From: DTPU01 sp963827855 | Lineage (GTDB): Bacteria; Planctomycetota; Phycisphaerae; Sedimentisphaerales; Anaerobacaceae | DNA length: 64,000 bases | Assembly (NCBI GenBank): GCA_963827855.1 | Contig: CAWHBY010000002.1 | Span: 3,472,001 to 3,536,000, forward strand | Reading direction: 5' to 3' | Shown: positions 9,323-18,100 of the stretch, in pieces | Numbering within the stretch: the stretch's first letter is position 1 | How the letters are laid out: every line of letters starts with the position of its first letter | Notes under the pieces: generated by a model | Database searches by the model: none | The model's input: the letters and a program-made list of their open reading frames with translations, nothing else | What the model was told of the DNA's origin: nothing | Made by a program: the position numbers and the translations under genes

Positions 9323-10918
9323 ATGATCACGTCCATCAAACAAGGCGAAGTGAATGCAGGCGAGTTGGAGATCCTCCTGGTCCCATTCAGTGCTGCATGG
9401 GCTCTTGAGAACTCGATCGTAGATATTCGCTGGACAGTTGCCCGTGGAAAGAGGAGTAGCGGAGACCGACTTGATGAGTATGTTAAGATATGGGGGCAGG
9501 TCCTGCTCAGCACCTACCGAGATGCCTTTGCCAATGGGGATCGGGTGCGACAGGTCAAGGACGGTCTTTGGGAGAGGACCAAGGGCGGCGTTCACGACTT
9601 GTTGGGTCGATTCCTGGAGCTGGCCGATGAGCTGCTAGAAGTACGTGGCGGAGTGCCTTGCCCAAGTCCGAGCGTGCTGGACCTGTCTGCTACCTGCCTG
9701 CTGGTGGCGAGAATCGATCCTACACTCCTGAGGGCGGCATGGTACGCACGTCAAGGACTTGGACCTCAAGATGTAGGCGAGAAGCACTTCCGTTCTGCCG
9801 CGGAGCACCAACCCTTCGATAGGTTGCTGACAGACGTTCACGGCGGATTGGCGGAGACCCATCTACATGTGAACTCAGCTATGACAAGCGAGATAGCGTG
9901 GTGCTGTACCGTTGCGGATGTGAAGACTACCTTACCTCGTCCGGAGCAGTTCAGTGCCAAGACCTTTGTTGAAGGTGGCGGAGCCGGCACGAACACACGT
10001 AGTGCCAATCGCAAGGGTCTTGTTCCCTGGCTGTGGTGGGCACGCATTACCCGTGTCCTTCTGCAGCGGTTTATGAGAGATGCAGAATCCGGTACCGCCT
10101 TTCTCGACTGGTCGCAGGCCTACCTGCTCGGCGTCCTCGACGGCCGAGCGTTCAGCAGTGATCTCGCGCAGCGCATCGTCACTGCGTGGAGGGGGGCCCT
10201 GATGGGAGAAACTGAAGCGTGGTGGGACGTTGAGGAGTCGCAGATTGAGGATGTACAGCATTGTTGTTCTGATGGAGCGGGCAGAGTCGAAGCGGATCCT
10301 CCTGCACTTCTGCTGGAAGGCATCCTTATGGAGGAGCGTCGATTGACTGTGGGTGCCTTGGCTTTGGCATGGCAAAGACGGCATCCTGTGCCGGCCAAGT
10401 CAAGCAGGGGGGGGAGCCGTACTCGCCTGCATTCGCCGGATGACTGGGATCGGGCCGTTCTCCAGTACCTGCGCATCCGTAATCTGTACCATCGACATCT
10501 GACGGTGTATGAGCGAGACTCGGGCTTTGAGGAGTTCTACGATGTGTTTCGAAGGGGTAGTCCAGTCGCAAAGCGGCTCCTGGCAAGCGATCGCAGAGCC
10601 TTGGCCACGGCGTTTGCCCACTTGGATCCGCTCCATCAGATCAGCCGTGTGGAGTTCCGTCATCCGACACGTACCGAAGACCCCCACAATGTAGACTTGG
10701 GCGACTGCCTCTACAGCATCGAGGCCATCGAGCAGCGTCTACGTGGCGTCGAGGCATTTGAGGAGGAGACGAACGGCATGACGCGACAGGCAGGCCTGGT
10801 CTTTCATTTCAATAAGAAGACTAAGGTTGGGCCGGGAGGCGTTCAGCTGAAGAGATGGACGCACAACATCGTAGACGGCAAGTGGCGATTGGGTTATGAG
10901 TTCGCAGCGCGTACTTGA
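9323..10918 (+). CDS. rdrB: RdrB-like adenosine deaminase, N-terminal part (frame 1 of 2)
   Basis: From the ATG at 9323 (TGAGGT ribosome-binding site about 8 bases upstream) this reads 531 residues. A GTG at 9251, overlapping rdrA, is the alternative start. The key motif is ETHLHVNSAM, whose HLH (about residues 180-182) is the metal-binding HxH of the adenosine deaminase family, here placed far from the N terminus as expected for RdrB. The frame ends at 10916-10918, just where the downstream deaminase motifs begin in another frame. Together the two frames give about 920 residues with the complete set of deaminase motifs, close to the size of RdrB proteins. Either the gene carries a frameshift, or the enzyme is made as two chains. 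Confidence 0.7.
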   Translation: MITSIKQGEVNAGELEILLVPFSAAWALENSIVDIRWTVARGKRSSGDRLDEYVKIWGQVLLSTYRDAFANGDRVRQVKDGLWERTKGGVHDLLGRFLELADELLEVRGGVPCPSPSVLDLSATCLLVARIDPTLLRAAWYARQGLGPQDVGEKHFRSAAEHQPFDRLLTDVHGGLAETHLHVNSAMTSEIAWCCTVADVKTTLPRPEQFSAKTFVEGGGAGTNTRSANRKGLVPWLWWARITRVLLQRFMRDAESGTAFLDWSQAYLLGVLDGRAFSSDLAQRIVTAWRGALMGETEAWWDVEESQIEDVQHCCSDGAGRVEADPPALLLEGILMEERRLTVGALALAWQRRHPVPAKSSRGGSRTRLHSPDDWDRAVLQYLRIRNLYHRHLTVYERDSGFEEFYDVFRRGSPVAKRLLASDRRALATAFAHLDPLHQISRVEFRHPTRTEDPHNVDLGDCLYSIEAIEQRLRGVEAFEEETNGMTRQAGLVFHFNKKTKVGPGGVQLKRWTHNIVDGKWRLGYEFAART

Positions 10919-12095
10919 GGAGGCAAAGTCCCTTGCCTCGCTTTGGTGTGCCCCACCTCTTCACTACTGGGTAGTTGGCTTCGACACTGCGGGTGTAGAG
11001 ACACTCCTCCCGAATTGGCCCTTTCTTGCCATCTTGCGGAAGTTGCGGCATACGGTTAAGAGAGAAATTGCCAAACGGCCTACTGAACCGACGCCTGGGG
11101 TTACATTTCATGCTGGGGAGTGTTTCTACCTTGTCTTAGCGGGCTTGCATCGCATCGGGCAGGTTATTGAATTCCTGGGCGAGAAGGACTCGGCTGGCGG
11201 CCGCATCGGGCACGCCTTGGCCCTAGATTCCAGACAGGCTTCGCTTCATGCTACCGATGGGGAATGCAACGAGTCTTGGGCTATGGCGATCTGTTGGGCC
11301 TATCAGCAACTCGGGGAACATTCTGACTGGCTCGGCAGAAACCTCAAGGAAGTCGTGCGGCAGGTTCGCGCTGCGGCCAACCCCAGGTCCAACACTTCTA
11401 CTCCAAAATGGATGAAAGACGCCAATCAAGAGCTCGATGCCGACCAACTGAGCGAGGCTTACCGGAGGTTCGGCGACCCCACCGCTCTGGTTCACATCGG
11501 TTTCCCCTTTTCCAGTCCTCCGCATCGTGGACCGGATGGCTACGCCGAACGTCTTGCTGCCACGTTGCTGTATAGCAGTAGCTACAATTTGTGGGCGCAG
11601 AGAGCTGAAATGCACGAGGACGCTCCTGACGAAGTGCTAGACTCCCTCCGTATCGCCCTATGTCGACAGGTGCGAGAAATGAGGGGAAAGAGCATTGTCA
11701 TTGAAGCATGTCCGTCGTCAAACCTGGCGGTTGGCAATCGCTTGGGTGCGCACACCGGGTCGATGGCTGGCTACGAAACACACCCCGCCGTCGGGCTGTA
11801 CTGCCTGCCGGACAATCAGCCGCCATGGGGTGTATCCATCAACACCGACAATCCGCTCACGTTCGCTATCAACCTAAGAGAGGAATACCGACGTATGTAC
11901 TGTGCCGGTGTCCCCGAGGATTGGCTGGTCGCGCGGCGCAGGGATGCGGATAACTCCTGCTTTCTTCCGCAACCGGGGGCGAGGCCGGCATACAGAGATT
12001 TGTGGAAGCGTTTGCGTCAACTCTCTGCAGACCCCGACTTCCGGGCGGACCTAGAAGCTAGGAATCTTGATGGATGGTGGAAATGCCCAATTTGA
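10896..12095 (+). CDS. rdrB: RdrB-like adenosine deaminase, C-terminal part (frame 2 of 2)
   Basis: This frame overlaps the previous one by 23 bases and is open from 10875. Counting from the ATG at 10896 it has 399 residues, with the remaining deaminase motifs in order: TFHAGE (His72, Glu75), GRIGHALAL (His106), CPSSNLAVG (272-280) and INTDNP (Asp318). These correspond to the third metal His, the catalytic Glu, the second catalytic His, the CPxSN substrate loop and the metal-binding Asp of adenosine deaminases. The second Asp of the usual DD pair is Asn. The first metal-binding pair (HxH) is encoded only in the upstream frame, so this part cannot be an active deaminase alone. There is no good ribosome-binding site before 10896, which favours a frameshifted single gene over a separate cistron. 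Confidence 0.7.
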   Translation: MSSQRVLEEAKSLASLWCAPPLHYWVVGFDTAGVETLLPNWPFLAILRKLRHTVKREIAKRPTEPTPGVTFHAGECFYLVLAGLHRIGQVIEFLGEKDSAGGRIGHALALDSRQASLHATDGECNESWAMAICWAYQQLGEHSDWLGRNLKEVVRQVRAAANPRSNTSTPKWMKDANQELDADQLSEAYRRFGDPTALVHIGFPFSSPPHRGPDGYAERLAATLLYSSSYNLWAQRAEMHEDAPDEVLDSLRIALCRQVREMRGKSIVIEACPSSNLAVGNRLGAHTGSMAGYETHPAVGLYCLPDNQPPWGVSINTDNPLTFAINLREEYRRMYCAGVPEDWLVARRRDADNSCFLPQPGARPAYRDLWKRLRQLSADPDFRADLEARNLDGWWKCPI

Positions 12096-12241
12096 CAATG
12101 TGGCGGGGTCGCCGGGGAGGTGCAAGGTGCTCCAGGCGGGGGCCAATTAAGGCCTCGTGAACAGCATCATTGCTCCGAGGTGCCAGCAAACGAGTGCCCT
12201 GGGAGGCTGGACTGAAGGCTCCGCGAGCCGGCACCGGTTCA

Positions 12242-13609
12242 CTACGGATGCGGAGTCCAGGTCGCAGCCCGCCGGTCCTGGATGGCCGCGCCTGCCTCGA
12301 TGGTGTTGGCTTCGATCACTGTGGGGCCGACCTTCTCCTCCAGGAGGATGCCGGTCTTCTGATGTCTCGAATCCGCAGGCCGCGTGTCGCGTATGCGGTT
12401 GCCCTTCAGGACGACGTCGTTGGTCTGGCCTCGAATTCGGATCCCTGCCACGTCCTCGCTGGCGCCATTGTCCTCGATCACGTTGTCCTCGATGCGGTTG
12501 CGGTGGCCTGCCATGCCCAGGGCCTCGTTGCGAAAGAGGATGCCGTCCTCGGCGTTGCCACGGACCTGATTGTTGCGGAGCAGGTTGTCTGTGTCCTTGT
12601 GGCCGATGGAGATGCCGTTGCGGCCATTTCCTTCAAGCACGTTGTCCTCGAACACACTGTGGCGGACTCGCCAACACAGGAACAGTCCGTCCGTGCCGTT
12701 GTTCTTCGCTACGCACCTCCGGACCGTGGCCCGCTGTGAGCCGCTGCCGGGGTGGAATCCCAGGACCGCGTTGTGCTCGCTCACGCAGTCTGTGACACTG
12801 ACGTCGTTGGACTGCTGGAAGCCGATGCCATCACCGCTGTAGTTGCGCACTGTACAGTGGTCGATGGTTGTCCCAAAGCCGCGGTAGAGATAGATGCCTG
12901 CGCCGCGGCATCCATCGATCACCGGGTTGTGCTGGCGATTGCCTTCGATGGCCAGGTGCTCGATCCGCACGCCTTCCAGGTCATAGCCACTCACCACGGG
13001 ATACACGGTGGCGGCCTTGGCCGCATCGCTGACGCAGCAATCGGAGTTGAGGGGATGATCCAGGGCCAGGGTGGGGCCGCTGCGGCCGATGATCCTGGCC
13101 ACAGTGACGTGGAAACCCGCGGCGCGGTTGCTCCAGATGGCCACGCCGCAGCCCACGTCGAAGCCATTCGGGTCGGTGACCGTGATCTGCTCCTCTCCAA
13201 AGTCGCCGTCGATCGCCAGGAGGGATTCCACGGCGTCTGCCTTGCGAAGGAGGGTCTTTCCGGGCGAGCCGCGGACCGTCACCTGCGGCCGCAGGTGGAG
13301 GGAATCCCGCATCAGGTACTCTCCCGGCCCGATCTCGACGATCCCGCCTCCCATGGCTGCGATGGAATCCACTGCCGCCTGGAGCACGCGGTTGTCACTA
13401 CCGACCAGGTCCGCCTGGCTGCGGCCCACGGTGATACGCGGCGCCTCGGTCGCGCCGGATCGCATCTTGGTCGGCATCTGCCGCTCCTGGGCAGGCGGGG
13501 ACCAGTCCCTATTGCGATCTGCAGGTTGGGCATCTTGTGCCGCCACGAGTGGCATGACCATGCATGCGACGAACAGCGATCCGCATAGGGTGTACCCGTA
13601 GGTCTTCAT
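12242..13609 (-). CDS. Secreted right-handed parallel beta-helix protein
   Basis: This product of about 455 residues starts with a signal peptide (MKTYGYTLCGSLFVACMVM...); an ATG six codons further up is possible. After a low-complexity linker comes a pectin-lyase-like beta-helix. It opens with LQAAVDSIAAMGGGIVEIGPG, then repeated N-rich coils such as DHCTVRNYSGDGIGF, DCVSEHNAVLGF, RRCVAKNNGTDGLF and NGISIGHKDTDNLL, each about 22-24 residues. This is the fold of mannuronan epimerases and many polysaccharide lyases, but substrate residues cannot be read off. It lies convergent with the RADAR-like genes and 78 bases beyond the end of the NUDIX gene on the same strand. Confidence 0.75.
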   Translation of the reverse strand: MKTYGYTLCGSLFVACMVMPLVAAQDAQPADRNRDWSPPAQERQMPTKMRSGATEAPRITVGRSQADLVGSDNRVLQAAVDSIAAMGGGIVEIGPGEYLMRDSLHLRPQVTVRGSPGKTLLRKADAVESLLAIDGDFGEEQITVTDPNGFDVGCGVAIWSNRAAGFHVTVARIIGRSGPTLALDHPLNSDCCVSDAAKAATVYPVVSGYDLEGVRIEHLAIEGNRQHNPVIDGCRGAGIYLYRGFGTTIDHCTVRNYSGDGIGFQQSNDVSVTDCVSEHNAVLGFHPGSGSQRATVRRCVAKNNGTDGLFLCWRVRHSVFEDNVLEGNGRNGISIGHKDTDNLLRNNQVRGNAEDGILFRNEALGMAGHRNRIEDNVIEDNGASEDVAGIRIRGQTNDVVLKGNRIRDTRPADSRHQKTGILLEEKVGPTVIEANTIEAGAAIQDRRAATWTPHP

Positions 13610-13686
13610 GGCGACCGATAGTACCACCGCCGATGCAGCCTGCCAAGGGAGAGCCGGCTGCCGGGAGGACGGGAAGCAGGGCGATC

Positions 13687-14208
13687 CTATCCCGATTCTG
13701 GCTGCCTCTCGTCTGGCTTCTGCGTTCTGGGTTCTGCATTCTGGGTTCTACGTCCGGCCAGGTAGGCTTCCACGTGCGGCAGGAGCCGCAGCCCAAGCGC
13801 ATCAGCAGGGCTCATCCAGCCCGCCCAGACGATCTCGCGGCCCAAGACGCGGAACTCCGGGGCTTGTTCAGCCGTGGTCTCCCAGATGTCGACCTGATCC
13901 TGACGACACTCGAAGGGCAGCGTGCCGCTCCAGGCGAGCTTCAGAGGTTGGCCTTGGAGGTCGATGTCCGATTCTTCGAGTAACTCTCGCCAGGCTGCCT
14001 GCTCGCTCGATTCGTGTCCCCCCACAAAGCCACCGGGAAGTGAATATGAGTCCCTATAGCTGCTGCGGATCATCAGCACCTGGCCTTTGTGCCACAAGGC
14101 GACACAGGCGCCATGCGTGTGTGGACGCCTGACGAACCACCAGGCCCGCAGACCCAAGTAGGCTATCCGGTAGCCCAGGCGAATTGTCCAATTCAGTAGG
14201 TTGCCCAT
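13687..14208 (-). CDS. NUDIX hydrolase with an atypical NUDIX box
   Basis: This protein of about 173 residues (start at MGNLLNW; an ATG six codons upstream is also possible) has an N-terminal hydrophobic or amphipathic segment and then the NUDIX box GGFVGGHESSEQAAWRELLE continuing with ESDI. The Gx5E and REUxEE parts are kept, but the conserved Gly after EE is replaced by Ser. The family hydrolyses nucleoside diphosphates linked to another group; the substrate is unknown. The last 20 or so residues (TQNAEPRTQK...) are encoded by a heptamer repeat tract, so the natural C terminus has probably been replaced or extended by the repeat. Confidence 0.75.
   Translation of the reverse strand: MGNLLNWTIRLGYRIAYLGLRAWWFVRRPHTHGACVALWHKGQVLMIRSSYRDSYSLPGGFVGGHESSEQAAWRELLEESDIDLQGQPLKLAWSGTLPFECRQDQVDIWETTAEQAPEFRVLGREIVWAGWMSPADALGLRLLPHVEAYLAGRRTQNAEPRTQKPDERQPESG
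13692..13750. repeat. Degenerate heptamer repeat tract
   Basis: The tract reads as units of seven bases (GCGTTCT, GGGTTCT, GCATTCT, GGGTTCT). It overlaps the 3' end of the NUDIX gene and supplies its last codons. Confidence 0.7.
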
Positions 14209-14319
14209 AGTTCGATCCGCAGCCACGCCGCCAGCCTGCTTGCCATCTGCATGGAACGACTATACCATGGCCGCTCGTGGGTCAAGCAGAATCGGGAAGA
14301 TGACGGTGGTGGAACTCCA

Positions 14320-15009
14320 ATGGCCTTCACACTCGACCAGATCGTGCCTTGGGGGCGGTCGTTCGATGAATACGTGGCGATGTTCGGCCTCAGCGAGGAG
14401 GATCTGGCCAGGCGGATCCTGGGCTGTGGAGACGGGCCTGCCTCCTTCAACGCCGGCCTGACCAAGCGGGGTGGACAGGTCGTCTCTGTAGACCCGTTGT
14501 ACCGGTTCACGAAGGACGACATCGCCAGGCGGATCGATGAGTCCTACGCCAAGGTGATGGAACAGACGCGGGCCAACAGCCACGAGTTCGTCTGGACGAG
14601 CATCAAGTCCGTGGAGGAGCTTGGCAGGGTTCGCATGGCGGCCATGGAGGAGTTCCTGACGGACTATCCTCAGGGGTTGACCCAGAGACGTTATGTGGAA
14701 GGCGAGCTGCCACACTTTCCGTTTGGCGATCGGACTTTCGACATTGCCCTGTGCTCACACCTGCTCTTTCTCTACAGCGAACAGTTCTCCGAGGACTTTC
14801 ACGTGGCCTCCATCAAAGAACTGTGTCGCGTGGCGAGCGAGGCTCGCATCTTTCCTCTCCTGGAGCTGGGGACCAGACCGTCGCGCCACGTACGGGCCGT
14901 GGCTGCACGCCTGACCCAGGACGGCTGCTGTGTCCGCATCGAGCAAGTCCCCTACGAATTCCAGCGGGGCGGCAATCAGATGATGCGGGTCAACAGCAGC
15001 ATGGGCTAA
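14320..15009 (+). CDS. SAM-dependent methyltransferase-like protein
   Basis: The start at 14320 gives 229 residues; an in-frame ATG at 14251 would add 23 unlikely residues. Motif I is recognisable as RILGCGDGPASFNAGLTKRG (about residues 28-47), followed by VVSVDPLYRF with the acidic residue that would bind the SAM ribose. The stretch FPFGDRTFDIALCSHLLFLY matches motifs III-IV of class I methyltransferases. No substrate-specific feature is visible. It is divergent from the NUDIX gene, sharing an intergenic region of about 110 bases. Confidence 0.75.
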   Translation: MAFTLDQIVPWGRSFDEYVAMFGLSEEDLARRILGCGDGPASFNAGLTKRGGQVVSVDPLYRFTKDDIARRIDESYAKVMEQTRANSHEFVWTSIKSVEELGRVRMAAMEEFLTDYPQGLTQRRYVEGELPHFPFGDRTFDIALCSHLLFLYSEQFSEDFHVASIKELCRVASEARIFPLLELGTRPSRHVRAVAARLTQDGCCVRIEQVPYEFQRGGNQMMRVNSSMG

Positions 15010-15100
15010 AGCCCATCCTACGAACTCCCATCTTCCACCCCGCTTTCTGACCGAGGAATCATCAAGGGCTAGAGCCCATCCACGAGCTGTTCCATCTCCT

Positions 15101-15132
15101 CCCTAAAACCTAAAACTCAACACCTAAAACCT
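15101..15132. repeat. Heptamer repeat tract (CCTAAAA type)
   Basis: The units are CCTAAAA, CCTAAAA, CTCAACA, CCTAAAA. The tract lies between the convergent ends of the methyltransferase and beta-galactosidase genes, just before the latter's stop. Confidence 0.75.
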
Positions 15133-15145
15133 GCGGAGCGATGTC

Positions 15146-18100
15146 TCATCGCTCCTCGGCCTTGACTATCGACAGCTCCGCTATGGTGGCATAGTCCTGG
15201 CCCTCGACCTCGCTGAGTGCCACGAACTTCATGAAGCGGGCAGTGACAGGCGATGCCGGCCGCACCGTGTGTTCCAGGGAGCGGCCTTGCCTGAATTGCC
15301 CCTTGGCAGCAGGCTCACCCCAGGTACTTCCGTCCTCGCTGAGATACATCTCATAGCCCCTGACCCTGCCGTGGGTCATGTCCGCGCGGTCCATGTAGAC
15401 CACTGCCGCGATCTTGACAGGGGCGCCGAGGTCAATGACCAGCTCATGGGGGTGCTTTGGCAGATCGGGCGTGTAGCGGGTGTGCCAGAACGTCCCGGGA
15501 TCGCCGTCTATGGCATTGCCAGGCTCACCCTCGTTGGGCTGGAAGCTGCTGGCTGAGACGATCTTCCACCTGAAGTTGTCTGCCGGTTTCTGAAGGCTGA
15601 TCGCGCCGTCATAGGCCAGGGCCTTCTCTGTGGTTGCACGGACAGAGATAGCGCCTGCATCCTCCATCTTGAAGGGCCCTGTATACGGCTGCCAGGTGCC
15701 GTCTGTTGCATACTCGATCTTTGCGCCTGCAGCCCCACAGGTCAGATTGACCAGGCCCTCACGGCCCCTGGCTGCAAGGACTGGGCTGACCCGCTCCTGG
15801 GTCGCAGCAAGCCTGCCCAGCTCTGGGAGGTCCTTCTCGGCCGGCGCCAGAAGCCTGATCGTGTACGAGAACGTGGCAGGTTCGGACCAGACGATGTACT
15901 GATCGAGCGGCCGCGGTCCGCAGCCGTTGGAGCCTACCCCCAGCGTGCGGCTGGCCAGGCACAGCACCGTGCTCGTGCTGGCAGGCAGGTCCACCGAGTA
16001 CTCGATGGGTGTCATCACCTCGTCCGTGTACGGCAGGCAGGAGGCCTGCAACAGGCCGCCTTCTGCCTGGGCCAGAAGACCAGGCAGGCCGCTCCCTGTC
16101 ACTGCAGCCCAGCGGACGTCCTCATGGTTGCCGCACTCCATGGGCTTGGCATAGGGCGTCATCTGCTCCTTGACAGTACTTGAGTACAGGCCCACGTCAA
16201 AGCCCCGCTTGCGGTCTGCATAGTTCTCCATGGGTCCGCGTCCCAGATAAGTGAACCGGTCGAAACGCTTGTCCAGGAGCATCCGTACGCCGATCCGTGC
16301 GAGCGGGATCCTGCGGCCCTGCGGCGCCACCGCGTTGTCCACTGCAATCGAGCCGTCGCCGTACACGGCGTACTGGGCCGAGTGCGAGACGCTGAATCCC
16401 GCCTTGCCCTCCCCCTTGACGCTGACGACCACGCGCACGACTGCAGGTCCTTCCTGCCTGGCGTCCATGCGGACCGTGCTCCTCTGGAGGTCGGTCAAGC
16501 CCGACCCGGTCCAACTGCGATAGGCCCAGTCGTCATCGGTCCTGTGAGGGGCACGCCAGAGGTGCAGCTTGGGCCCGCCGCCTGCAGCCAGCAGGTTGAC
16601 GCCATCCTTGACGAGCTTCGAGATCGTGCCATCTGCCTTGTCAAAGGTCACGGAGAACCCATCGCCCGTGACCGTGACCTGGGAGTTGCCCTGCTCTAGC
16701 TTGACGGGCTTCATCGCGGAGAGTTTCATCGCGTCCGCCCAGGGCTGGCCGGGCATTCTGAACTGCGCGGATGCAACCTCGTATCCGGCCTTGGCCCAGA
16801 GTTGATCCTTGGCCAGGCAGAACGAGACCCGCAGGAATTGCTCTGCGCCCGGAGCAGGCGAGATCTTCTTCAAGGGAAGTGTCACGGCCTTCTCCTGGCC
16901 GGGGGCCAGGTCCAGGGGTGGCAGGCTGCCCTTGTCGACAACCTTTCCGTCCTCACTGATCGTCCATGATCCGCGGAAGCCTGCCAGGGAGATGAAGGCA
17001 TATTTGTTGCGGACCATGATCTGGCCCTGGGCCAGGCCGCCTGCCTCCACGCCGATCCACTGGTAGGCCTTCTTGGCCTCAGGGTAGTGCGGCTTGGGTG
17101 AGCGGTCAGAGAAGACTACGCCCTTGTGGATGAAGTAGTGGTCATTGGGCTTCTCGCCGAATCCGCCGCCATACGCCAGGTACGGCCGGTTGGGATCGCG
17201 GCGGTTCCAGATGCCCTGATCTTCCCACTCCCAGATCGCGCCGCCCATCAGGTTGGGGTACTTGTCAAAGGCGTCATTGTACTCGCCGATCGAGCCCATG
17301 GAGTTGTTCATGGCATGGGCGTACTCGCAGAGGTAGAAGGGCTTCGTACGGCTGGCGTCCTGGCCGATCTGTGCGACCGTGTTGGGATGGGTGTACATCT
17401 GGCTGTCCACGTCTGCAGGGTTGTTCGGCCCTGTGCCGAACCTTTCGTAGTGGACGGGGCGTGAGGTGTCGAGGGCCTTGACTGCCTTCAGGGCAGCCAG
17501 GAAGTTCGGACCCTCGCCTGCCTCATTGCCGAGCGACCACATGATGACCGATGCGTGGTTCTTGAAGTTCTGGACGTTGGTCACGTTACGGTCCACGTGC
17601 GCCGCCTCCCAGCTCTTGGGATTGGACAGCGACTCGCGGCCATAGCCGTAGCCGTGCGACTCCACGTTCGCCTCTGCATTGAGGTAGAGTCCGTACTGGT
17701 CGCACAGCTCATACCAGCGGGGGTCATCCGAGTAGTGGCAGGTCCGGACGTGATTGCAGTTGCACTGTTTGAGCACCTCGATGTCGCGGATCATCCGCTC
17801 TTCGGTGACGTAGTGCCCGGTGTCAGGCCAGTTCTCGTGGCGGTTTGCGCCCTTGAGCTTGACGGGGACGCCATTGATCATGAAGAGGGGGCCCTTGATC
17901 TCCACCTTGCGAAAGCCCGTCCGGGTGGAGACGATCTCCGTGGCCTTCGAGCCGGTCTTCAGGCTCAGGACGGTGGTATAGAGGTTCGGCGTCTCTGCAG
18001 TCCACTTGGCGGGATTGGCCACCTTGGCGGAGAGCGTCACGGTCTTCTCCTGCCTTGCGCCGATGGCCGGGACCTCCACCTCTGCCTTGGCGGCTGGGAG

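Noticed and set aside
12157..12795. Cys/Arg/Gly-rich plus-strand frame
   Set aside because: The skewed composition is that of an out-of-frame reading of the beta-helix gene on the other strand.
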